Positions 7,616-14,510 of a stretch of 27,463 nucleotides of DNA are shown in pieces. Position numbers and translations under genes: made by a program. This DNA comes from DATKUA01 sp965602675 (GTDB lineage: Bacteria > Acidobacteriota > DATKUA01). Within the stretch, counting starts at the first letter, position 1. Every line of letters starts with the position of its first letter. The stretch lies in assembly GCA_965602675.1 (NCBI GenBank), contig CBFCZO010000037.1:1-27463 (forward strand), given 5' to 3'. The notes beneath the pieces are model-generated. The model ran no database searches, was not told the DNA's origin, and saw only the letters and a list, made by a program, of their open reading frames with translations.

Positions 7616-8869
7616 ATGGGAAGAGCCGATATAACGATAGGTTACCTCGGCAGAATTCTGCCGGCCCTCTCCGAAACTTTCGTGACACGCGAGATCACCG
7701 CGCTGAGGCGAAGCGGAGTGATGGTAAAACCGTTTTCGATTTTCCGTCCCGATCCATCCTCGGTGCATCGCGAGGCGGAGGAGATTCTGCGGCAGGTCGA
7801 GGTGCTAAACCGTCCGGCGAATCCGTTGTTCTGGCTCGCCCATTTTTACTTTGGATTGCGTCACCCACGCCGCTATTTCGGTTCCCTGTGGCGGTACATC
7901 CTGACCTCCGGTGAGTCGTTCGGCAGCCGCCTGCGCGCGCTGCAGCAGTTCCTGGTGGCGCCTTTCGCAGCCCTGCGTTTCGGCCGTGCGGGGATAGAAC
8001 ACATACACGCGCACTTCGCCCACTCGCCAGGCGGGGTCGCGATGATGGCGGCGCGGCTGCTCGGGATTCCGTTCAGCGTAACGATCCACAGCTACGACCT
8101 CTACGCCGAGAAATCGCTGCTGCCGCAGAAACTCGCGGCCGCGGCGTTCGTTGCTACCGTCAGCGAATACAACGTGCGAAATCTGAGGGAATGGTACCCC
8201 GAGGAAATCCAGTCAAAGCTGCACGTTGTGCGTTGCGGAGTCGATCCCGAGGAGTTCGCCGTGAGACCCCAACCGGAGAACGATCAGCCGGTGATCCTGG
8301 GGATCGGGCGGTTGGTCGAGCTGAAGGGATTCCACACGCTGATCGAGGCCGTGGCGATCCTGCATTCGCGGGGACTCGAGGCGCAGTGTTTCATCGCGGG
8401 CGAGGGACCCGAGAAGGAACGGCTCGAGGATAAAATCAGCCAGCTTGGACTGGAAGACAGCATTCATCTGCTTGGAAAAGTGCTGCAAAGCGACCTCCAG
8501 CTTTATTTCCGCCGTGCCGACGTGTTCGCCCTTCCATCCTGCGTCCGCGAGTATCAGGACAATATACCGGTGGTGCTGATCGAAGCGATGGCGATGGAAA
8601 TTCCTGTTGTTTCGACGAATATCTCCGCCATCCCCGAGCTGGTTCGCGACGGCGAGACGGGCCTGCTGGTCGAGCCCGAGCATCCCGGCGAACTAGCCGA
8701 TGCGATAGCCGGGCTGCTGAGGGACAGGGAGACAGCCACGGCCCTGGGCAGTGCGGCTCGGAAGCTGGTGACCGAAGAATTCAACGTAGATGTCAGCGCC
8801 CGGAAGCTCCACGGGCTGTTCGAGAGGTCCTTGGGCGTTGACGCGGCGACGGCCTCCACGGATACTTAA
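7616..8869 (+). CDS. GT4-family glycosyltransferase
   Basis: The 417-residue protein has a GT-B layout. The N-terminal half contains LSETFVTREI and HIHAHFAHSPGG, hallmarks of a GT4 acceptor domain. The C-terminal half starts with VILGIGRLVELKGFHTLIEA and carries the nucleotide-sugar site IEAMAMEIPVVSTNISAIPE (the EX7E region) and GLLVEPEHP. It probably transfers a sugar from an NDP-donor onto a lipid-linked oligosaccharide at the cytoplasmic face of the membrane. Donor and acceptor are unknown. It directly abuts the flippase stop (TGA at 7613-7615, ATG at 7616), so translation is coupled. Confidence 0.92.
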   Translation: MGRADITIGYLGRILPALSETFVTREITALRRSGVMVKPFSIFRPDPSSVHREAEEILRQVEVLNRPANPLFWLAHFYFGLRHPRRYFGSLWRYILTSGESFGSRLRALQQFLVAPFAALRFGRAGIEHIHAHFAHSPGGVAMMAARLLGIPFSVTIHSYDLYAEKSLLPQKLAAAAFVATVSEYNVRNLREWYPEEIQSKLHVVRCGVDPEEFAVRPQPENDQPVILGIGRLVELKGFHTLIEAVAILHSRGLEAQCFIAGEGPEKERLEDKISQLGLEDSIHLLGKVLQSDLQLYFRRADVFALPSCVREYQDNIPVVLIEAMAMEIPVVSTNISAIPELVRDGETGLLVEPEHPGELADAIAGLLRDRETATALGSAARKLVTEEFNVDVSARKLHGLFERSLGVDAATASTDT

Positions 8870-8874
8870 TCCCA

Positions 8875-10170
8875 ATGAAGGTGCGAATCCTGAAAGCCGG
8901 ACCATCACCCCGGGAGCAGCAGGGGGTGCGAATCAGGCTTTTCCCCTACCCTTACCGAGCCGCTCTGGCGGTGTGCAGCGACATCGACGACACAACTCCA
9001 GAGCTGTTTACCGCAGTTCATCGTCTCCTGAACAGTCAGGAGGAAAGCGAATTCGGTCCCGGCCTCGGCCTCGAAATTGCCGATTCGCTTTACGTCTGGT
9101 CGAATAAACCGAACGTCCTGGGTTTATTGGATTACAACGACGAACCGACTCACCAAGCTGAAGCTCTTGCAGGATTGTGCCAGAGAGGTTGGATCGATTC
9201 CCTTCATGCCATCGGCGATTACAATTCGTCGCCCGGCTTCAAACGCAGCCGCGCGCGGACAGCTTACAAAGCACTGGAAGAGTTTGGGATCAGGTTGAAG
9301 ATCTGGATCAACCACGGCAACTCCAACAACACGCAGAATTTCTACGCCCGCCTGGGGCCTTCGTTTGCCGGCGACGATCCCGGCTCGGCTTCATGCCATC
9401 ACGACCTCGCCGCCGACTACGGCATCAGCTACTACTGGTGGCACGAATTGACGAATCTGCCGCTGTCGGCCGCGCAGCCGAACCGAATCAGGCTGAACGC
9501 CCGCCTGCTCTCAAACAGCTCCAAGAACGCCGCCAAGCGCCTTCTGGGCAACTCCGACATGATCAGGCCGTCGGCAAGCTTCAGGGAACTGGCATTACCG
9601 GTAGAACTCCGCGACGGCGGCAGGATCTGGGCGTTCACACGCTACAGTTCCCACCCCGAAGGCGTCTGGACCCGTCCGGGACGCAACACACTCAGATTTC
9701 AACTTTCCGGGAGTTTCCTCGACAGGCTGGTAAGGTGGGGTGGATACGCCTTGGTATATACTCACCTCGGCCAGCCGCAATGGGACGGCGAATCGCCGCT
9801 CTTCGAGGATGCGGATTTCCAGGCCCTGAGCCGGCTGAAGCAGAAGCAGGACGAAGGTTTGGTCCTCGTGGCGACGACGTCGAGACTGCTGGAATGGTGG
9901 ATTCTCAATCGCTTCCTCGATTGGTCGGTCGAATCCGCAGGCGACGGCTCGAAAATAATCAGGATTCACGGCGTCGACGATCCGGTCACAGGATTTCGAG
10001 AAGTGGAGGAAAGCGAGCTCCGGGGTTTGGCTTTCTATGTTGAAGAACCGGGCGGAGTACGCGTGGAGCTCAAGGGCAAGTTGTTGGAAGGTTTCATTGG
10101 ATTTAAAAACGATTTCCACGGTTTGGACGGCATTTTTCTCACTTGGGAAGCATTGGAAACTCCGCCTTGA
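8875..10170 (+). CDS. Divergent NodB-like (polysaccharide deacetylase-fold) protein in the glycan operon
   Basis: The product is 431 residues, and I do not recognise a named family with certainty. The layout matches a metal-dependent NodB-like barrel: AVCSDIDDTT (Asp-Asp at 38-39), a histidine strand SLHAIGDYNSS (His111), INHGNSNN (His147), a YYWWHE segment (~186-191) and a late LVYTHLGQP (His297). Known polysaccharide deacetylases use an Asp and two His for the metal and a second Asp as base, so catalysis is plausible. There is no signal peptide or TM helix. The gene sits 5 bases after a GT4 gene. The ATG at 8875 has no clear ribosome binding site. GTG at 8926 has GGGAG about 9 bases upstream and could be the true start, 17 residues in. 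It may deacetylate or hydrolyse a glycan intermediate. Confidence 0.6.
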   Translation: MKVRILKAGPSPREQQGVRIRLFPYPYRAALAVCSDIDDTTPELFTAVHRLLNSQEESEFGPGLGLEIADSLYVWSNKPNVLGLLDYNDEPTHQAEALAGLCQRGWIDSLHAIGDYNSSPGFKRSRARTAYKALEEFGIRLKIWINHGNSNNTQNFYARLGPSFAGDDPGSASCHHDLAADYGISYYWWHELTNLPLSAAQPNRIRLNARLLSNSSKNAAKRLLGNSDMIRPSASFRELALPVELRDGGRIWAFTRYSSHPEGVWTRPGRNTLRFQLSGSFLDRLVRWGGYALVYTHLGQPQWDGESPLFEDADFQALSRLKQKQDEGLVLVATTSRLLEWWILNRFLDWSVESAGDGSKIIRIHGVDDPVTGFREVEESELRGLAFYVEEPGGVRVELKGKLLEGFIGFKNDFHGLDGIFLTWEALETPP

Positions 10171-10280
10171 GGCTTTCCCCTGTGAATCACTCACGTTTTA
10201 CAGTGAAATACTTCAAGTTACTTTAGTTACGAGCCGAATAAACATATGAATGCTTGATTTTTGAGAGACAAAACACATTT

Positions 10281-11183
10281 ATGACTAAGAAATTACTTGT
10301 TGTCAGCCCCTGCCGCAATGAAGAGCGCTTCATCGAGCTGACGCTGCGCTCAGTGATAAACCAGACGCGCCGCCCCGACCGCTGGATCATCGTCGACGAC
10401 TCGAGTACCGACTCTTCGGCCGAAATCGTAGCCCGCTACGCCGCCGAGTATCCCTGGATAGAATTGTTGCAGCGGCGGCGCTCCGGAGAGCGCCAGATGG
10501 GGCCGGGTGTGATTGCGGCCTTCAACGCGGGACTGGAGCACGCCGGCGACTACGATTACTCGTTCGTCGCCAAAACCGATTGCGACGTGGAATTCCCGCC
10601 GGACGCCTTCGAGAAGATCCTCGCCCGCTTCGAGGATGAGCGGATCGGCATAAGCGGGGGCGCGGTTCATCTGGTGATGGGAGACCGCCTGTTTTTCGAG
10701 CGCTATGCTCCTTATCATGTCTCCGGGGCGACGAAATTCTACGGGCGCGAGTGTTTCGAGGACATCGGTGGGCTTCAACAGGTCTACGGCTGGGACATAG
10801 TGGACGAGACCGACGCCCGCCGGCACGGCTGGGAGACCGAAACACTGGCTGAGATCACGATCAAGCACCATCGCCTACAGGGCTCGGCGTTCGGCCGCAT
10901 AAGGGGCCGCGTGATCTGGGGTTGGGGAGCCTATGCCTCGGGAGGGCACCCGCTTTTCGCAATCGCCCGCGGGATATTCAGGATGGCCGAGCCGCCCTGG
11001 ATCATCGGCGGTCTGGCCTTCATCTGGGGATTCTTCTCCAGCTACTTCAAACCCTCGGTGAAGCGAATCCGCGACAGGCAGCTGCTAAAATACCTGAGGC
11101 GGGAGCAATTCTACCGGATGTTCCACGGCAACAGGCTGTCTCCGGCCGAAAGCCGGAAGAACAAGGCGAAAGAGAATGACTGA
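10281..11183 (+). CDS. GT2-family glycosyltransferase
   Basis: The 300-residue product has a GT-A fold: VVSPCRNEERFIELTLRSV at the N-terminus, WIIVDDSSTDSS (nucleotide-binding DD) and a metal-binding TDCDVEFP (the DXD region). The acceptor-side segment GWDIVDETDARRHGW follows, then a hydrophobic, probably membrane-associated C-terminal stretch (WIIGGLAFIWGFFSSYF). It probably adds one sugar during glycan assembly. I chose the ATG at 10281 over TTG at 10254. The ATG begins directly at the conserved strand, and GAGAGA about 12 bases upstream can serve as a ribosome binding site. The 110-base gap before it holds an imperfect TTTACA/TACTTT promoter pair (10197 onward), so an internal promoter is possible. 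It overlaps the next gene by 8 bases. Confidence 0.9.
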   Translation: MTKKLLVVSPCRNEERFIELTLRSVINQTRRPDRWIIVDDSSTDSSAEIVARYAAEYPWIELLQRRRSGERQMGPGVIAAFNAGLEHAGDYDYSFVAKTDCDVEFPPDAFEKILARFEDERIGISGGAVHLVMGDRLFFERYAPYHVSGATKFYGRECFEDIGGLQQVYGWDIVDETDARRHGWETETLAEITIKHHRLQGSAFGRIRGRVIWGWGAYASGGHPLFAIARGIFRMAEPPWIIGGLAFIWGFFSSYFKPSVKRIRDRQLLKYLRREQFYRMFHGNRLSPAESRKNKAKEND

Positions 11184-11937
11184 AGCGGCGACAATCAGCA
11201 TCCTCGGAGTGCCGGTGCAGGTGCTTGATTTGCAGGGTATGTTGGCGCGTATGGAAGATGTGATGGCAGCGCCCGGCTGCGCGGTTGCGTATGCGGTCAA
11301 CGCTCATACGATGAATCACACCTACAAGCTGCCGCTTTACCGCGAGATGCTCGAAAGCGCGGATATCGTATACGCCGATGGCCAGTCGATCCTCATCGCC
11401 GCGCGCCTGCTCGGCAATAAATTGCCGGAGAAACTGACGACCACCGACGTCTGGCCGCCCGCCTGCGAGCTGGCGGAGCGCAAGGGTTACAGCTTTTTCC
11501 TGCTCGGCGGTGAGGAGGAGCTTGCGGAGAAGACTGCCGAGGTCACGCTGCAGAAACACCCCGGCCTGTGCTTCGCGGGCACGCATCATGGATTCTTCGA
11601 GATAGACGACGAGGGCGTGATAGAAACCATCAACCGCGCCGCGCCCGACATTCTCTGGGTCGGTATGGGCGAGCCGCAGCAATTCATCTGGGCGGAGAAA
11701 CACAAGCACCGGCTCAAGGCCCGGCTGCTGGTGACTTGCGGCGGGTTGTTCAAGTTCGTCTCGGGAGAGGTCAAGCGCGCCCCCGAGAAGGTCCACCGCA
11801 GCGGTTTCGAATGGCTGTATCGGACGGTGCGCGAGCCCAAATTGATCTGGCGATATCTCACCGGCCTTCCGGCATTCGGATTCCGCGTGCTGGCGCAGCG
11901 ATTTTTCGGTCACCGCGGAGGGCGAAGGGGCAAATGA
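11176..11937 (+). CDS. WecG/TagA/CpsF-type glycosyltransferase (GT26)
   Basis: The 253-residue protein follows the GT26 plan: ISILGVPVQVLDLQGML, then VNAHTMN, ADIVYADGQSILIAARLLG, GYSFFLLGG, and the C-terminal signature ILWVGMGEPQQFIW. TagA and WecG transfer ManNAc or ManNAcA to a polyprenyl-pyrophosphate-linked GlcNAc, so an early step in building a lipid-linked glycan is likely. The usual ER(x)TG(x)D segment after the ADG motif reads KLTTTDVWP here: Asp is kept, but the Arg and Gly are changed. The C-terminal part (residues ~190-250) is basic and hydrophobic, fitting membrane attachment. It overlaps the genes on both sides (8 and 4 bases), which indicates tight translational coupling. Confidence 0.88.
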   Translation: MTEAATISILGVPVQVLDLQGMLARMEDVMAAPGCAVAYAVNAHTMNHTYKLPLYREMLESADIVYADGQSILIAARLLGNKLPEKLTTTDVWPPACELAERKGYSFFLLGGEEELAEKTAEVTLQKHPGLCFAGTHHGFFEIDDEGVIETINRAAPDILWVGMGEPQQFIWAEKHKHRLKARLLVTCGGLFKFVSGEVKRAPEKVHRSGFEWLYRTVREPKLIWRYLTGLPAFGFRVLAQRFFGHRGGRRGK

Positions 11938-13127
11938 AGATAAGCTTCTTCAATTACCACTATTTCACCGAGGGCAGCAGCCGCGGCGCCGCCGCCCAGC
12001 TCCGTTCCATGGCCGAATGGCTTGAGCGGCTTGGACACGAAGTCGATCTGCAATTCCGCTGGACCGCCGACAAGGCGGGCGATGCGCCGTCGTCCGACCA
12101 GCAGCGCGGGATGAGGAGGGTGAAGTGGCTGCGCCGCTATGCCCACGTCCCTCGCCGCCTGTGGCGCAATCGGCGGTTTTTGCGGGAGGAGAAGAGATAC
12201 CTACGCGAGTCGCGGCCCGATGTGCTGCTCGCCGTCAATTCCTTTTGCTACGATTCCGCCCTGCGCGCCGCGCGCAAAACCGGCACGCCGTTCGTCCTCT
12301 ACTGCGAAGCCCCGCTTGAGTACGAATACGCCCTTTTTCACAGCCAGTTCTACACCTACCCCCGGCTCAGCCGCCGCATCGAGCGAAAGAACGTGACAGG
12401 CGCCGACCAGGTGATCTGCGTCTCGGAGATTCTGAAGGGCTACCTGGTCCACTTCGGCGCTCCCGCCACCAGGCTGCACGTCGTGCCCAACGGGGTCGAT
12501 CACCAGCGGTTCAAGCCCGGGCCCAAGGACGCGGAAATCGTGTCGCGCTACCGGCTGGAGGGGAAAACCGTCGTCGGATTCATCGGCAGCTTCAATTTCT
12601 TCGCCGACGTGGAGTCGTTCGCAGACGGATTGAAGACTCTTTGCGACCGCCATCCCGAAGCGGCCTTTCTCTTCGTGGGCAAGGGGCTTGCGGGCGAGCA
12701 GATCGAGGCGGCCGCGGCAAAGAGAGGGCTGCAGGAGAGGCTGATATTCACGGGCGCCGTACCGCACGAGGAAGTAACCCGCTACCTCAGCGTGATGGAC
12801 GCCGTGATCAACCCCTACCGTGGCGACTACCTTTTCTACGGCTCGTCACTGAAGCTGCTGGAGTACATGGCTGCCGGCAAGCCTGCGCTGGTCACCGCCC
12901 TGGGTCAGATCAAGGAACTCGTGCAGGACGGCTACAACGGCATGCTGTTCGACTGGGGTGACGATGAGACGATGCTGCGCAAGCTCTCGCTGCTGATCGA
13001 GGACGGCGAGCTGCGGCGTCGCCTGGGCAAGAACGCCCGCAAGACGATCGAGGCCGACTGGACCTGGGAAAAGCAGGCTGCGAAGATAGCCGGTGTCCTG
13101 CAACTGGCAATCGAATCGAGACGTTAA
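11934..13127 (+). CDS. GT4-family glycosyltransferase
   Basis: The 397-residue protein starts at the ATG overlapping the GT26 stop (ATGA). AGGGCGAAGGGG precedes it. A longer in-frame start lies far inside the GT26 gene and has no support. The N-terminus (KISFFNYHYFTEGSSRGAAA) and the mid-region VICVSEILKGYLVHFGAP, followed by LHVVPNGVDHQRF, are typical GT4. The C-terminal donor domain has TVVGFIGSFNFFADVESFAD, a FTGAVPHEEV strand, and LKLLEYMAAGKPALVTALGQ for nucleotide-sugar binding. It ends 16 bases before a convergent gene with no obvious terminator between. It is the last plus-strand gene of the assembly block. Confidence 0.92.
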   Translation: MKISFFNYHYFTEGSSRGAAAQLRSMAEWLERLGHEVDLQFRWTADKAGDAPSSDQQRGMRRVKWLRRYAHVPRRLWRNRRFLREEKRYLRESRPDVLLAVNSFCYDSALRAARKTGTPFVLYCEAPLEYEYALFHSQFYTYPRLSRRIERKNVTGADQVICVSEILKGYLVHFGAPATRLHVVPNGVDHQRFKPGPKDAEIVSRYRLEGKTVVGFIGSFNFFADVESFADGLKTLCDRHPEAAFLFVGKGLAGEQIEAAAAKRGLQERLIFTGAVPHEEVTRYLSVMDAVINPYRGDYLFYGSSLKLLEYMAAGKPALVTALGQIKELVQDGYNGMLFDWGDDETMLRKLSLLIEDGELRRRLGKNARKTIEADWTWEKQAAKIAGVLQLAIESRR

Positions 13128-13143
13128 ATCTACTGGTACCCTA

Positions 13144-14361
13144 TTAAATTCTGCCGCGTTTGCGAGCCCTGAGGTAAGCCGGAAGGCCGCCGAGAATACA
13201 TCCCACCGCAATTGTCATCAGCAGCGGACCCTTGTAATCCTTCATAAAACGGACCGCGGCAACAACGAATACGACACACGCGATGGCTGCACCGGCGAAA
13301 TATAATATGTCGGTAAGATGCCTGCCTCGGAATAAGAGCAGGCCGGCCGAGAAAATCAGCAGAGCCACAGCGACCAGGACGGCCAGGAGATAAACGCCGG
13401 TGAAAATCCAGCCGCTTGTCACCAGGCTGCGTGAGGTCTCGGCCGGCAGATAGATTCGAGCTTCCAACGGAGTCAGGAATGGCGGCAGCCAGCGGGTCGA
13501 GGTTCTGAATTCGGAGAAGGCAACCGACCGTTCGGTGTCTATCCCTTCGACCTCATCGAGCAAAGCGGCGAAGGAGAGAACCCTGATATCGGGCTGGGCT
13601 GCAATCCAGGCGAGCTGTTTCTCAAATTCCTGGAGAGTGAAGTAGCCCCTCTGCCTGCTGGCATCGAGGAAATCGGTTTCATGGAAGAAAACGAGAATAA
13701 TCGGCTGGGGCTCGGAGAACCGGCGTGCGGCCTCCACGACACTGCCGAGGCTGTGCAGGTAACAGGTGAAAGGCAGGCTGACCAGCCGCAAGCCGGCCGC
13801 ATAGGGCCCATACCTGCCGCCGGCAAAAATGCGAAAACCCGTTTCATCCACAGCCTTAAGCGTCTCAATATTGTGGTCATTGAAGGGCGGTATAAAAACA
13901 TCCACACGCCTGCCGAAGCGGCGTTCGAGGTACTCCTTGCCCGCACGGATCTCGCGCAGCTGGGTCTCGTAATCGACGCCGGCGAATTCGCTGAAGCCCC
14001 CATCCCACTTGCCGCGCAACGCCGGCTCGACAATCCCAGCCTCGATTGCGCTGATCATCAACGCCGCCTTCTCGTCGCACAGCTCAAGGGTTTCCTGCGG
14101 CGATGGATCGACAAACATGCCGGTCACGGGAAACGGGATGATGCCGACAGCCAGCGTCAGGCCATGTTTCGCGAAAGCATCGAAGATCCCTCGCTCTACA
14201 GCGGTGTTGCTGCGGTCGGAATAATCGTCGTAACGGAAGACGACAATGATATCCTTGCCGCTGCGCCCGGTAGCCTGATCGATATCGGAAATCTGGGCTG
14301 CGCCTGGCGAGGCAAAGGCCAGGCAGATCAGAATCTGCACCAGTCCCGCTACCGTTTTCAT
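13144..14361 (-). CDS. Membrane-anchored NodB-like deacetylase homologue with altered metal site
   Basis: The 405-residue protein has a Sec signal (1-22) and a periplasmic NodB-like domain of about 36-270, followed by a spacer. Its C-terminal third has about three TM helices (~315-343, 349-373, 378-396). Motif one is FRYDDYSD (Asp45-Asp46), then IPPFNDHN (158-164), and FFHETDFLD with His227. Where related DUF2334-type/deacetylase proteins carry an HxxxH metal motif, this one reads ALRGKWDGGFSEFAG (residues 114-128). Both expected His are missing, while the SEFAG landmark is kept. It may be a non-enzymatic glycan-binding protein or use another metal geometry. It converges on the glycosyltransferase operon and is divergent from the heparinase gene, so a role in modifying the same glycan at the membrane is likely but unproven. 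Confidence 0.72.
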   Translation of the reverse strand: MKTVAGLVQILICLAFASPGAAQISDIDQATGRSGKDIIVVFRYDDYSDRSNTAVERGIFDAFAKHGLTLAVGIIPFPVTGMFVDPSPQETLELCDEKAALMISAIEAGIVEPALRGKWDGGFSEFAGVDYETQLREIRAGKEYLERRFGRRVDVFIPPFNDHNIETLKAVDETGFRIFAGGRYGPYAAGLRLVSLPFTCYLHSLGSVVEAARRFSEPQPIILVFFHETDFLDASRQRGYFTLQEFEKQLAWIAAQPDIRVLSFAALLDEVEGIDTERSVAFSEFRTSTRWLPPFLTPLEARIYLPAETSRSLVTSGWIFTGVYLLAVLVAVALLIFSAGLLLFRGRHLTDILYFAGAAIACVVFVVAAVRFMKDYKGPLLMTIAVGCILGGLPAYLRARKRGRI

Positions 14362-14405
14362 CTACTCCCCTCTTCGCCAATAAACCAGTTACCACGACCC
14401 CGCGA

Positions 14406-14434
14406 ACGATAAATAAATCAGGCGGGTTAGTCAA
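14406..14434 (-). promoter_or_regulatory. Candidate promoter for the membrane NodB-like gene
   Basis: On the minus strand TTGACT (14429-14434) is followed after 17 bases by TATCGT (14406-14411). It lies about 45 bases before the start codon at 14361, in the divergent spacer shared with the heparinase gene. On the plus strand of that spacer only a lone -10-like TAGAAT (14460-14465) is seen. Confidence 0.45.
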
Positions 14435-14510
14435 ACAACAGTGACGTGGAATTTCCTGCTAGAATGGCAAATCAGCCAGTGATCCGACCTTCAATAAAGC
14501 CGGGAATGAC

